DNA from: RGIG5327 sp045612485
Lineage (GTDB): Bacteria > Verrucomicrobiota > Lentisphaeria > Victivallales > UBA1829
Direction: 5' to 3'
Length of the DNA stretch: 64,000 nt
Assembly (NCBI GenBank): GCA_045612485.1
Contig: JAZKZE010000109.1
Coordinates: forward strand, 21,579 to 85,578
The notes beneath the pieces are model-generated. The model had not been told where the DNA came from. It saw only the letters and a list, made by a program, of their open reading frames with translations, and did not search any database. Both the position numbers and the translations under genes were made by a program. The first letter of the stretch is position 1, and each line of letters opens with the position of its first letter. Shown here in pieces: positions 35,234-44,202 of the stretch.

Positions 35234-35512
35234 CTATTTTCTTTCCCCAGGAACATCGTTTTTATAAAAAAGACTGCTCAGGGAAAACTCTTCCGGCACC
35301 GGATCATACCCTCCTTTACAGAAAGGATGACAACGCAACAGACGACACAATGCCAGAACTATGCCTTTAACTGCACCGTGTTTAAGTACAGATTCCGCAG
35401 CATAAGCGGAACAACTGGGATGAAAACGGCAGCAACGGGGCAGATAAGGGGATATACAGCATTTATAGATCCGCAGCAAAAGCAGAAAAAAACCGGACAC
35501 AGAAAGCGTCAA
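35234..35512 (-). CDS. yidD: Membrane protein insertion efficiency factor YidD
   Basis: A 92-residue protein of the YidD family that assists YidC. Core motifs LRIYKCCISPYLPRCCRFHPSCSAYAAE, given here in two parts (LLRIYKCCISPYLP and RCCRFHPSCSAYAAE), and HPFCKGGYDPVPE are present. The open frame reaches 43 codons further upstream inside rnpA, but that part lacks family similarity. A TTG at 35512 overlapping the rnpA stop (TTGA) gives the normal length and is the preferred start. The longest ATG start (35641) would overlap rnpA by 133 bp. Confidence 0.85.
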   Translation of the reverse strand: MTLSVSGFFLLLLRIYKCCISPYLPRCCRFHPSCSAYAAESVLKHGAVKGIVLALCRLLRCHPFCKGGYDPVPEEFSLSSLFYKNDVPGERK

Positions 35513-35907
35513 TTTGAATTCCGGGAAGTATCCTTCCACGGCGTCATCCCTGACTTCTTCATCAGATAAAGCAGCTGGGACGCAACTGCATCCATCTTCA
35601 TCTTCAGGATCTCTCTCCTGGGAATAAGCAGGATCCGGCACCCTTTCATCTCCACTTTACTGCTCAAAACACGCATTGCTTCATGCAAAAGACGTTTTGC
35701 ACGGTTCCGCCGTACAGCTCTCTTATCGAACTTCCGGCTGCAAATCACCCCGTAATGAACTCCGCTTTCAGATTCCGGACATGGTGCATAGATCAGCAAG
35801 GTACAGTATGAAGTATATTTCCGACCATTTTCCCGGACATAATCAAATTCACTTTTCAAAGTAAATCTGTTTTCCCGTCCGATAAGTCCAGCACCGCGTT
35901 CCGACAT
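35509..35907 (-). CDS. rnpA: Ribonuclease P protein component
   Basis: The protein subunit of RNase P, which trims tRNA 5' ends (132 aa). The conserved basic motif RRNRAKRLLHEAMR is present, as is the start ENRFTLKSEFDYVRENGRK. It lies 70 bp after rpmH, separated by a strong hairpin, and its stop overlaps the probable yidD start. Confidence 0.95.
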   Translation of the reverse strand: MSERGAGLIGRENRFTLKSEFDYVRENGRKYTSYCTLLIYAPCPESESGVHYGVICSRKFDKRAVRRNRAKRLLHEAMRVLSSKVEMKGCRILLIPRREILKMKMDAVASQLLYLMKKSGMTPWKDTSRNSN

Positions 35908-35931
35908 CTTACACCGTATTCACCACAGAAA

Positions 35932-35962
35932 CAGCCGGGAGAAATTTTCATTTCTCCGGCTG
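35932..35962 (-). other. Intra-operon hairpin between rpmH and rnpA
   Basis: A 13-bp stem with one bulged base and a 4-nt loop; arms begin CAGCCGG and end CCGGCTG. There is no real T run on the minus strand, so it is more likely a processing or attenuation site than a full terminator. Confidence 0.55.
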
Positions 35963-35977
35963 CATTCAGCAGAAAAA

Positions 35978-36115
35978 TTACACAAGAGCAAGACGTTTAC
36001 GACCTTTGGCACGACGTCTGGCAAGGACCTTGCGGCCGCCTTTGGTTGCCATTCTTGCTCTGAAACCGCAACGGCGGGCTCTGACGAGTCTGGAGGGCTG
36101 ATAAGTTCTTTTCAT
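35978..36115 (-). CDS. rpmH: 50S ribosomal protein L34
   Basis: The 45-residue L34 starts MKRTYQPSRLVRARRCGFRA and continues with the characteristic MATKGGRKVLARRRAKGRKR. It is too short for many gene callers. It leads the rpmH-rnpA-yidD-yidC-jag operon and is divergent from ileS. A GGAAAGG ribosome binding site lies 8 nt before the ATG, directly after a small leader hairpin. Confidence 0.97.
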   Translation of the reverse strand: MKRTYQPSRLVRARRCGFRARMATKGGRKVLARRRAKGRKRLALV

Positions 36116-36129
36116 TTTGTTACCTTTCC

Positions 36130-36150
36130 CCTCCGCATTTTCTACGGAGG
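36130..36150 (-). promoter_or_regulatory. Leader hairpin of rpmH
   Basis: CCTCCG and CGGAGG flank a 9-nt loop in the 5' leader, ending just before the ribosome binding site. Confidence 0.4.
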
Positions 36151-36198
36151 CTTGTTATTGTTTTATTACCGATTTGGAATCACAAAAATTGAGCAACT

Positions 36199-36226
36199 AA
36201 TATACTCTCATTACCATATTTTTCAA
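36199..36226 (-). promoter_or_regulatory. Promoter of the rpmH operon
   Basis: TTGAAA (36221-36226), 16-bp spacer, TATATT (36199-36204), minus strand. The 359 bp between rpmH and ileS hold this promoter, the ileS promoter and a T-rich stretch (36240-36330) with nothing recognisable. Confidence 0.65.
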
Positions 36227-36340
36227 GTGCAAACGCACCCTTTTCGATAAAAAAATCACTTTTTTTATTTTTTTACAACCTTCAAAACCCATTTCCGGCA
36301 ACTTTCTTTTCTCTTTTTTTCATTATACCGGGTTTTACAA

Positions 36341-36369
36341 TTGAAATTTATCCCGTACGCGTATATATT
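36341..36369 (+). promoter_or_regulatory. Promoter of ileS
   Basis: TTGAAA (36341-36346), 17-bp spacer, TATATT (36364-36369). The leader to the ATG is about 100 nt and shows no T-box motif. Confidence 0.65.
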
Positions 36370-36474
36370 ATTAGTTTAAAGTCCCGCATGTATGTAATAA
36401 CATTTTCTCCATCCGGGTACAGCAGCAGACAAAAATTCTTTAACATACACAACAACCAACAAGGAAAGAAGATC

Positions 36475-39400
36475 ATGTTCAAAGTAAGACAGGGTCAGAT
36501 GAACTTCCCCAAAATGGAGGAAGATGTTCTCTCATTCTGGAAACAGGATGCCACATTCAAAAAGTCTCTGGAAAACCGCAAAGGCAAAGAAGAGTTCGTT
36601 TTTTATGACGGACCTCCCTTTGCTACAGGTCTCCCCCACTACGGACACCTGCTTGCCGGTACCATCAAAGACGTTGTTCCCCGTTACCAGACCATGCGGG
36701 GCAAATACTGTGAACGCACCTTCGGCTGGGACTGCCACGGCCTGCCTGTGGAATATGAAATGGAAAAACAGCTGAATCTTTCCGGTAAAAAAGAGATCGA
36801 AGACTACGGGATCGACAAATTCAATGAAGCCTGCCGTTCCATCGTTCTGCGCTACACCAAAGAGTGGCAGGAGATCGTAACAAGAATGGGCCGCTGGGTG
36901 GATTTTGAAAACGGCTACCGCACCATGGATCTTGATTACATGGAATCCATCTGGTGGCTTTTCAAACAGCTCTGGGATAAGGGGCTTATCTATGAAGGCT
37001 ACAAAGTCCTTCCCTACTGCGCCCGCTGCTCCACTCCTCTCTCCAACTTTGAAGCCAACCAGGGCTACAAGGAAGTGGTGGATCCCGCCATCACCATCCG
37101 TTTCAAAGTAAAGGGTGAGGAAAACACCTACATTCTGGCATGGACAACCACCCCCTGGACTCTGCCCTCCAACATGGCACTTGCCTTTGGTCCGGATGTG
37201 GACTATGTGAAGGTGAAAGACGGAGAAGACTTCTACATCCTCGCTCAAGCAAGACTTTCCGCCTACTACAAAAAAGATGAAATGCCCGAAATCGTCAGCA
37301 CATTCAAGGGCAAAGAGATGGAAGGCACACAGTACGAACCCCTCTTTCCCTACTTCCTGGGCGAAAAAGCCAAAGGCGGTTACCTTGTGAAAGGAACCGA
37401 ATACCAGCAGGTGAAGGAAGGTTTTGACTTTGTGAAAGAAGGTGCCTACCGTGTAATCACTGCCGACTATGTCAGCACGGAAGACGGTACCGGTATCGTA
37501 CATATCGCCCCGCTCTTCGGGGAAGATGACTGTGCCGCAGGTAAAGCATACGGGATCCCCGCTGTCTGTCCTGTGGATGCGGAATGTAAATTCACCTCCG
37601 AAATCTCCGATTATGCCGGAAGATTTGTAAAAGATGCCGATAAAGACATCATGGACCGTCTGAAGGCGGAAAGAAAACTTGTGGCACGCTCCACAGTAAA
37701 ACACAGTTATCCCCACTGCTGGCGTGATGACTCCCCCCTGATCTACAAAGCGGTCACCACCTGGTTTGTGAAGATCGATCCCATCAAGCAGAAAATGCTC
37801 AATGCCAACTCCCAGATGACATGGGTACCCTCTCACATCAAAGAGGGCCGTTTCGGAAAATGGCTGGAAAATGCCCGTGACTGGGCGATAAGCCGCAACC
37901 GTTACTGGGGCTGCCCCCTCCCCATCTGGAGAAATGAAGATACAGGGGAAATGATCTGCGTGGGTTCCGTTGCCGAACTGGAAAAACTTACCGGCAAAAA
38001 AATCACCGATATCCACAAACATTTTGTGGACGATCTGGAGATCCGTACAGAAAACGGAACAATCCTCCGCCGCGTTCCTGAAGTACTGGACTGCTGGTTT
38101 GAATCCGGTTCCATGCCCTATGCCCAGAAACATTATCCCTTTGAAAACAAAGAACACTTTGATAAAACCTTCCCTGCCGACTTTATTGCAGAAGGTCTTG
38201 ACCAGACCCGCGGATGGTTCTATACTCTGGTGGTCATGGCGGCGGCTCTCTTTGACAAGCCCCCTGCCCTGCATGTGATCGTCAACGGTCTGATCCTTGC
38301 GGAAAACGGTCAGAAGATGAGTAAGAGACTCAAAAACTATCCCGATCCGCTTGACATCGTCCGTACCTACGGAGCTGATGCGCTGCGTCTTTTCCTGCTG
38401 GGTTCTCCTGTCGTCAGAGCGGAAGACCTGAAATTCTCTGAAGACGGCATCAGGGAAGTGATGCGCGGCGTCATGCTTCCCCTCTGGAACTCCTTCAGCT
38501 TCTTCACCACATACGCCAACGTGGATAACTGGACACCTGCCGCCGACGGCAAATGTCCGGAAAAACTTTCCAACCCCCTTGACCGCTGGATCCTTTCCTC
38601 CCTTGCGGACATGGTGGAGGAAGTCCGCATTGCCATGGACGGCTTCCAGCTGCAGAAGGCTGCCAACAGATTTGAACAGTTTGCGGAAGACCTTACCAAC
38701 TGGTACATCCGCCGCAGCCGCCGCAGATTCTGGAAAAGTCAGAATGACGGGGACAAAAATGATGCCTACGCCACACTTTATTATGCACTTATCACCTTTG
38801 TAAAGTGTGCTGCCCCCTTCATTCCCTTTGTGACAGAAGAGATCTACCGCTCCCTGCGTACAGAATCCATGCCGGAATCCGTCCATCTCTGCGATTATCC
38901 TGAAGCGGAGATCTGGAGACGGGATGCAATTCTGGAAAAACAGATGACTGCTACCAGAACAGCGGTCTCTCTGGGAAGATTCATCCGTACACAGAAGAAT
39001 CTGAAAGTCAGACAGGCTCTGGCAAAGGCTATGATCGTTTCCGATGATGAAGAAACAAGAAAACTGCTTCAGGAAACAAGTGACATTATCGCAGAAGAGC
39101 TGAATGTGAAAAAGATCGTTCTGAGTGCCAACGAAGAAGAACTTGTCAGTTTCAGCGCAAAGGCGAACTTCAAAGTTATGGGCAAAAAACTCGGTGCCCA
39201 GATGAAGGAAGCTGCCGGGATCATCTGCAAGTTCACCTCTTCCGAGATCGCTGGCATCGTCCGCGGTGAAGCGAAAAAGATCTCTCTTGCTTCCGGTCTG
39301 GAATATGATGTGACCGAAGACGATCTTGCCATCGTCCGTACGGAAAAAGAAGGTTTTGCCGCTGCGACCGAAAACGGTATCACCATTGCACTGGATACCA

Positions 39401-39669
39401 ACCTTACTGCGGAACTGATCGAAGAGGGTATCGCCCGTGAGTTCATCAGCAAGATCCAGAACATAAGAAAAGAAACCGGTCTGGAAGTATCTGACAGAAT
39501 TGATGTGGAATTTGCCTCTGATGCGGAAGTGGTGAAAGCGGTTGCCGCCTATGTAAGTCACATTTCCGAAGAAACACTTGCGGTAAATGTGAAAAGCGTG
39601 GAAGCTCTTGAAGGAGCAAAGAGTGACATTAATGGTCACGATGCCGTTATCGTCATCAAAAAAGCATAA
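36475..39669 (+). CDS. ileS: Isoleucyl-tRNA synthetase, eukaryote-like type
   Basis: Charges tRNA-Ile. The 1064-residue enzyme has the class I signatures HYGH at residues 55-58 (GLPHYGHLLAGT) and KMSKR at 614-618, the editing domain between them (about 190-400), and the anticodon-binding region with WYIRRSRRRFW. The HYGH form, the overall length and the C-terminus without the zinc-ribbon of E. coli IleRS fit the type 2 (eukaryote-like) enzymes, often insensitive to mupirocin. The ATG at 36475 (AAGGAA upstream) was chosen over one 29 codons earlier, which lies right at the promoter. Confidence 0.95.
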   Translation: MFKVRQGQMNFPKMEEDVLSFWKQDATFKKSLENRKGKEEFVFYDGPPFATGLPHYGHLLAGTIKDVVPRYQTMRGKYCERTFGWDCHGLPVEYEMEKQLNLSGKKEIEDYGIDKFNEACRSIVLRYTKEWQEIVTRMGRWVDFENGYRTMDLDYMESIWWLFKQLWDKGLIYEGYKVLPYCARCSTPLSNFEANQGYKEVVDPAITIRFKVKGEENTYILAWTTTPWTLPSNMALAFGPDVDYVKVKDGEDFYILAQARLSAYYKKDEMPEIVSTFKGKEMEGTQYEPLFPYFLGEKAKGGYLVKGTEYQQVKEGFDFVKEGAYRVITADYVSTEDGTGIVHIAPLFGEDDCAAGKAYGIPAVCPVDAECKFTSEISDYAGRFVKDADKDIMDRLKAERKLVARSTVKHSYPHCWRDDSPLIYKAVTTWFVKIDPIKQKMLNANSQMTWVPSHIKEGRFGKWLENARDWAISRNRYWGCPLPIWRNEDTGEMICVGSVAELEKLTGKKITDIHKHFVDDLEIRTENGTILRRVPEVLDCWFESGSMPYAQKHYPFENKEHFDKTFPADFIAEGLDQTRGWFYTLVVMAAALFDKPPALHVIVNGLILAENGQKMSKRLKNYPDPLDIVRTYGADALRLFLLGSPVVRAEDLKFSEDGIREVMRGVMLPLWNSFSFFTTYANVDNWTPAADGKCPEKLSNPLDRWILSSLADMVEEVRIAMDGFQLQKAANRFEQFAEDLTNWYIRRSRRRFWKSQNDGDKNDAYATLYYALITFVKCAAPFIPFVTEEIYRSLRTESMPESVHLCDYPEAEIWRRDAILEKQMTATRTAVSLGRFIRTQKNLKVRQALAKAMIVSDDEETRKLLQETSDIIAEELNVKKIVLSANEEELVSFSAKANFKVMGKKLGAQMKEAAGIICKFTSSEIAGIVRGEAKKISLASGLEYDVTEDDLAIVRTEKEGFAAATENGITIALDTNLTAELIEEGIAREFISKIQNIRKETGLEVSDRIDVEFASDAEVVKAVAAYVSHISEETLAVNVKSVEALEGAKSDINGHDAVIVIKKA

Positions 39670-39737
39670 CAATTATAATGAAAGGATATGGGAAACAATA
39701 AAGATTTCCCATACTCTTTTTTCAGGATGAAATAATT

Positions 39738-40718
39738 ATGAGCGAAAACAAGAAAAAAAGGATCCTTTCCGGTATCCAGCCTTCCGGAGTACCCCATATC
39801 GGCAACTTTTTCGGTATGATGCGTCAGGCTCTGGAATTGCAGGAAAAGGGGGATGCCTATCTCTTTATTGCGGATCTCCACTCCCTTACCGTCAATCCCA
39901 AACCCCAGGAACTGCGGGAACGCATCGACCGTCTGGCTCTGGACTTCCTTGCCTGCGGTCTTGATCCGGAAAAAACAGCGTTTTTCCGTCAGAGCGACAT
40001 CAACGGGATCTGCGAACTTACCTGGATACTCAACTGCATCACCAATATGGGGCTTCTGGAACGGGCGCACAGTTACAAAGACAAGATCGCCAAAGGTTTT
40101 GTCCCCAATAACGGACTTTTTTCTTATCCGGTTCTGATGGCTTCCGACATTCTTATTTATAAAGCGGACAGCGTTCCTGTGGGAAAAGACCAGAAACAGC
40201 ATCTGGAGATCACAAGAGACCTTGCCATCCGTTTCAACCAGATGTATGGGGATATTTTTGTCATTCCCGAACCCATCATTCCGGAAACAGTTGCGGTAGT
40301 CCCGGGTATCGACGGCCAGAAGATGAGCAAGAGCTACAATAACACCATCGAACTTTTCGGAAATGAAAAGCAGATCCGTAAAAAAATCATGTCCATCCCC
40401 ACCGACTCCACTCCCATGGAAGACCCGAAAGATCCGGATAAATGCAATATATATAAGTTGTATTGTCTTTTTGCCGATGAAGTCCAAAAAGAAGAACTTG
40501 CGGCAAAATACCGGGGCGGCAACTTTGGCTACGGGCATGCAAAACAGGCTCTTTTTGAAGCCTATATGGACTTTTTCGCCCCCATGCGGAAACGCCGGGA
40601 AGAGTTGGAAAAAGATCCGGGATACATTCAGAGCATCCTGAAAAAAGGTGCGGAAAAAGCCAATGTCATTGCTTCTGAAACTCTGGAAGAAGTACGCAAA
40701 GCTGTAGGCTTGCGGTAA
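39738..40718 (+). CDS. trpS: Tryptophanyl-tRNA synthetase
   Basis: Charges tRNA-Trp. The 326-residue class I enzyme has the HIGH variant PHIGNFFG near residue 20 and the KMSKS loop in GQKMSKSYNNT. SGIQPSGVPHIGN is the family start. The length is normal. It lies 68 bp after ileS on the same strand and is probably co-transcribed with it and with ribF. Confidence 0.97.
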   Translation: MSENKKKRILSGIQPSGVPHIGNFFGMMRQALELQEKGDAYLFIADLHSLTVNPKPQELRERIDRLALDFLACGLDPEKTAFFRQSDINGICELTWILNCITNMGLLERAHSYKDKIAKGFVPNNGLFSYPVLMASDILIYKADSVPVGKDQKQHLEITRDLAIRFNQMYGDIFVIPEPIIPETVAVVPGIDGQKMSKSYNNTIELFGNEKQIRKKIMSIPTDSTPMEDPKDPDKCNIYKLYCLFADEVQKEELAAKYRGGNFGYGHAKQALFEAYMDFFAPMRKRREELEKDPGYIQSILKKGAEKANVIASETLEEVRKAVGLR

Positions 40719-40735
40719 ACAGCATCCATGGGGGA

Positions 40736-41719
40736 ATGATGAAAACAGAATTTGTACCTTCTTGTATTGAATCACTTTCTGAACTCAAAAAGTTCGGTAT
40801 AGATTCTGTTGCCGTCGCCATCGGTGTTTTTGACGGAGTACACAAAGGACACGCCAAACTTTTGCATGAATTGCAGAAAATGGCGATTTCCTTATCCGCC
40901 TATCCGGTGGCAATGACCTTTTTCCCCCATCCAAGAAGTGTCCTTTTCCCGGATAATGCCCCGCTGCTCCTTCTTCCTCCCAATGAAAAACTGCGTCTTA
41001 TTTGCCGGAACGGGGCAAAAGCGGTAGTCACCCTTCCTTTTACAAAAGAATTTGCAGCACTCTCGCCGGAAGATTTTTTACAGCAATGCCTTTTCGGACA
41101 CAGTGTGGAAGTCAAAGGGATCTGCGTGGGCCATGACTGGAAATTCGGCAGTATGGGAAAAGGGGACAGACTCTTTCTGGAAAAAAAGGCGGCAGAAAAA
41201 GGTTTTCTATTCAAAGCGGTGGATGAACTGCGTAAAGAGGACGGAAAAGTTGTCAGCAGTACCGCCATAAGAGAGTGCATAGCAAAAGGAGCACTTTCTG
41301 AAGCAGAAAAGATGCTGGGCAGACCTTACAGATTTTATGGTGTCGTGGAAAAAGGGTATCAGGTGGCAGGCAAAGAACTTGCCACTCCCACTGCAAATCT
41401 GAAACTGCAATATGGGGTACTTCCGCCGCTGGGAGTATATGCGGCAAAAGTGGAAGTGGACAAAAAAAATTATCCGGCAGCGATGAATGTAGGGATCGCC
41501 CCCACCTTTGAGGAGCGTTACGGAAAAATTGATCCCAGAATCGAACTGCATTTACTTACCCCGCCGGAGGAGAGTTTGTACGGAAAGTATATTTCAGCAG
41601 AACTGGTTTCATTCATAAGGCAGGAAAGAAAATTTGATTCCCCCGCATTGCTGAAAGAACAGATCGGAAAAGATATTCAGGAGATCCGGCAGGCAATAGC
41701 GGAAAAAGAAAAGAATTAA
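40736..41719 (+). CDS. ribF: Bifunctional riboflavin kinase/FAD synthetase
   Basis: Makes FMN and FAD from riboflavin. The 327-residue protein has the N-terminal nucleotidyltransferase domain (IGVFDGVHKGHAKLL, VKGICVGHDWKFG, VSSTAIRECI) and the C-terminal riboflavin kinase domain (YQVAGKELATPTANLK, MNVGIAPTF). Two successive ATG codons follow GGGGA; the second is equally possible. It follows trpS by 17 bp. Confidence 0.95.
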   Translation: MMKTEFVPSCIESLSELKKFGIDSVAVAIGVFDGVHKGHAKLLHELQKMAISLSAYPVAMTFFPHPRSVLFPDNAPLLLLPPNEKLRLICRNGAKAVVTLPFTKEFAALSPEDFLQQCLFGHSVEVKGICVGHDWKFGSMGKGDRLFLEKKAAEKGFLFKAVDELRKEDGKVVSSTAIRECIAKGALSEAEKMLGRPYRFYGVVEKGYQVAGKELATPTANLKLQYGVLPPLGVYAAKVEVDKKNYPAAMNVGIAPTFEERYGKIDPRIELHLLTPPEESLYGKYISAELVSFIRQERKFDSPALLKEQIGKDIQEIRQAIAEKEKN

Positions 41720-41753
41720 GATAAAACAGGGTAAAAGGGAAAGGAGTGAAAAT

Positions 41754-42860
41754 ATGGAAGAAGAAAAATATTTAAGCGTGATGGACCTTGCCGCACAGGT
41801 GGGAGTCCCCAGGACGACCATCAACGACTGGTTGAGCAAATATTCCCAGTTTATTACAAGTATTCAGCAGGGCAGAAGAAAAGTTTATCCGTCTTCCGCA
41901 GTTATGATCCTTAAAGAGATCGGTTCTTTACGTTCCTCCGGTCTTTCTTTTACGGAAATAGAAAAGACTCTTTCTCTTACCCATCCCATACAGGCTGTAC
42001 CGGCAACAGAGGAACTTCCTTTGCATGAAAATATGACAGAAAAAGAGGAAACGAAACAAGAAGAGGAAAAAGCTTCTTCAGCAGATCCCGGAAATTCCGT
42101 CAGAAGAGAGGAACAGGCTGAAAAAAAGGAAGAAAATTCCTCTCCCGGAAATGCGTTGCAGATCGTTCCCGCCTCCAAGGATGATTTTGCCATTCTTGTC
42201 AACAGCGTGGCACATCTTTCATCAAAAATGATGGAAGAAAAAAAGGAACATAAAAAATATTTATACCTTCTCTCTACAGTATTTACCTTTGTATTTATTG
42301 TATTGAGTGCAGTTTGTGCTGTTCTTTATCTTCATTGCAAAGACCTTGTTCTTACCGGTAAAACTCTGGAAGAAAAGAATAAAAACACCTCAGAAAAATT
42401 GGCTGTATCAGAGGAAAAAGTCCATAATCTGCAAAGCGAAAAGACGCATATTCTTTCCAATATGGAAAAATTACAGCAGGATCTCGCCCGTCAGAGAAAA
42501 GATTTTGCAAAAACAATAGATAATGTCCTCACAAAAAAGGAGGCGGCAATCGCAAAAGAACGGGAAAGATTTGCTTCTGAAAGACTTTCTTACCTTAAAA
42601 AACTGGAAGAAGCTGAAAAGCGGGAATGGGAAGCAAAAAAGCAAGCAGACAAGCAGGTGAGAGAAGCAGAGAAACAGGTAAGAGAAGCCCGGAAGCAACT
42701 TATAGAAACACAAAAGCAGATGATAGAAGCAAAAGAGCGGGAGTGGGAAGCAAAAAATAAAAAAGGAAATCCTGTAAAAATTCCTGTTTCTGCTGCACCG
42801 GAAAAAAAAGAGGATGGCACAAAAACTCCCCCTGCAAAAAATAAGGAAAAAACAAAATGA
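41754..42860 (+). CDS. Membrane-anchored MerR-like helix-turn-helix protein with coiled coil
   Basis: A 368-residue protein with an unusual layout. Residues 6-75 form a MerR-type winged helix (YLSVMDLAAQVGVPRTTIND, RRKVYPSSAVMILKEI). A Glu/Lys-rich disordered part follows, then one membrane span at about 169-193, and then a charged coiled coil from about 195 to 345 with heptad-like repeats such as REAEKQVREARKQ. If the N-terminus is cytoplasmic, the coiled coil is outside the inner membrane. Its stop overlaps the start of the Sel1-repeat gene (ATGA), so the two proteins may work together. The function is unknown; linking DNA or chromosome to the envelope is one idea. Confidence 0.65.
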   Translation: MEEEKYLSVMDLAAQVGVPRTTINDWLSKYSQFITSIQQGRRKVYPSSAVMILKEIGSLRSSGLSFTEIEKTLSLTHPIQAVPATEELPLHENMTEKEETKQEEEKASSADPGNSVRREEQAEKKEENSSPGNALQIVPASKDDFAILVNSVAHLSSKMMEEKKEHKKYLYLLSTVFTFVFIVLSAVCAVLYLHCKDLVLTGKTLEEKNKNTSEKLAVSEEKVHNLQSEKTHILSNMEKLQQDLARQRKDFAKTIDNVLTKKEAAIAKERERFASERLSYLKKLEEAEKREWEAKKQADKQVREAEKQVREARKQLIETQKQMIEAKEREWEAKNKKGNPVKIPVSAAPEKKEDGTKTPPAKNKEKTK

Positions 42861-44134
42861 AAACTTATTTTCTTCCGTTAGCGGCAATTCTTTTGTGTTC
42901 GTCTGTGTTTTTTGCAGAAGCGGAAGAAAAAAAGCACCCGGATCTTCTGCGGGTGAAGGCGTCAAGCGGAGATCCGGAATCCGCATTCAAACTGGGCAAT
43001 GAATATTTCTACGGGGAAAACGGCAGAAAGAAAAATGAACTCCTTGCCGCCCACTGGTATCTACAGGCGGCAAAGAAAAATATCCCTGAAGCAATGTATA
43101 ATTATGCGGTCTGCGCGGAACGGATCGCCAAAACTTCTTCTGACAGATTCAAAGCGTTCCAGTGGTACGAAAAAGCAGCGGAAAAAGACTTTGATCCGGC
43201 ACGGTTCCGTCTTGCCTCCTTCTATTCCAACGGACTCAAAGATGAAAGCGGCAAAGTGCTTGTAAGAAAATCCCCGGCCTCCGCATTGGAACAGCTGGAG
43301 ATCCTCAACAGCAGAGAATATGAACCCGGTGAACTTCAGCTTGCTTTACTTCTTTTGCAGAAAAATGTCCTTCCGGCAAAAAAGGCAAGAGCCTTCCGTA
43401 TATTAAGCAAAGTATGTGCCAGACCCAAAAGTTCCCCCATTGCCCAAAGGATGCTGGCAGATTGTTATTACGGCGGATTCGGCTGTGAGAAGAATCCTGC
43501 AAAAGCCTTTATTCTCCTGCGCAACGCCTCCGACCGGGGAGATGTTGAAGCAACTGCCAAACTGGGCTATCTGCATGAACATGGAGCAGAAGGCGTGAAA
43601 AAAGATTTGAAACAGGCATATTCTTTTTACAAAAAGGCAGCATTGCAGAATCATCCCATGGGCTTGTATAAATACGGGGAAGCATTGTTTGAAGGATATC
43701 TGAAAGAAAAGGGAAAAGATAAAAAAGAAGCCATAAAACTGCTGGAAAAATCTGCTTCACTGCATTGCGTACAGGCGATGTATAAACTGGGCAATATTTA
43801 TGAAATGGGGCTTGGCGGTGAAGTAAGCAATGTGCATATAGCGGCAAGATGTTATTATGAAGCGGCGAAGGCAAATTTTGCTCCCGCCCAGTATAAATTC
43901 GGTCAATTCTTTTCTGAAGGCAAGGGAGTGCGTGCCAAAGATGATGCAGCGGCATTCTACTGGTATGAACTTTCGGCAAAACAGGAATATCCTCCGGCAA
44001 TGCGCTGTGCCGGAATCGCCCTTATCGAAGGAAAAGGTACGGGAATAAACCGCAGAAAGGGCTTTCTGCTGCTTCAAATGGCAGCAAAAAGAGGAGATGT
44101 GACCGCCATACGCCTTCTGGAAACCATGCGGTAA
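42857..44134 (+). CDS. Secreted Sel1-repeat protein
   Basis: A 425-residue protein with a signal peptide (residues about 1-22, cut near FFAEA). From residue 30 to the end it consists of about ten Sel1-like repeats, for example AFKLGNEYFYGENG, AMYKLGNIYEMGLGG and AQYKFGQFFSEGKGV. Such repeats serve protein-protein contacts in the envelope. Translation is coupled to the membrane-anchored MerR-like protein by a 4-bp overlap, and a bidirectional terminator follows. Confidence 0.85.
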   Translation: MKTYFLPLAAILLCSSVFFAEAEEKKHPDLLRVKASSGDPESAFKLGNEYFYGENGRKKNELLAAHWYLQAAKKNIPEAMYNYAVCAERIAKTSSDRFKAFQWYEKAAEKDFDPARFRLASFYSNGLKDESGKVLVRKSPASALEQLEILNSREYEPGELQLALLLLQKNVLPAKKARAFRILSKVCARPKSSPIAQRMLADCYYGGFGCEKNPAKAFILLRNASDRGDVEATAKLGYLHEHGAEGVKKDLKQAYSFYKKAALQNHPMGLYKYGEALFEGYLKEKGKDKKEAIKLLEKSASLHCVQAMYKLGNIYEMGLGGEVSNVHIAARCYYEAAKANFAPAQYKFGQFFSEGKGVRAKDDAAAFYWYELSAKQEYPPAMRCAGIALIEGKGTGINRRKGFLLLQMAAKRGDVTAIRLLETMR

Positions 44135-44170
44135 AAAAACTGCTGCCGAACGGGAGTCAGGCAGCAGTTT
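44133..44170. terminator. Bidirectional terminator
   Basis: ACTGCTGCC (44139-44147) and GGCAGCAGT (44160-44168) form a 9-bp stem. The T run is strong on the minus strand (end of queA) and weak on the plus strand (end of the Sel1 gene). Confidence 0.75.
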
Positions 44171-44202
44171 AGTTGTAAAATATTTCCGGAAGAAGCCTTC
44201 AA

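Noticed and set aside
35513..35641. Extended N-terminus of YidD
   Set aside because: The extra 43 residues lie inside rnpA, lack similarity, and a TTGA start gives the normal length.
35234..36115. Chromosomal replication origin beside rpmH
   Set aside because: The gene order is origin-like, but no dnaA, dnaN or DnaA-box cluster was seen; ileS is the neighbour.
36370..36474. T-box riboswitch in the ileS leader
   Set aside because: The leader is only about 100 nt and no T-box sequence or specifier stem was found.
36532..39672. 1046-codon open frame antisense to ileS
   Set aside because: Same codon-bias shadow; ileS is certain.
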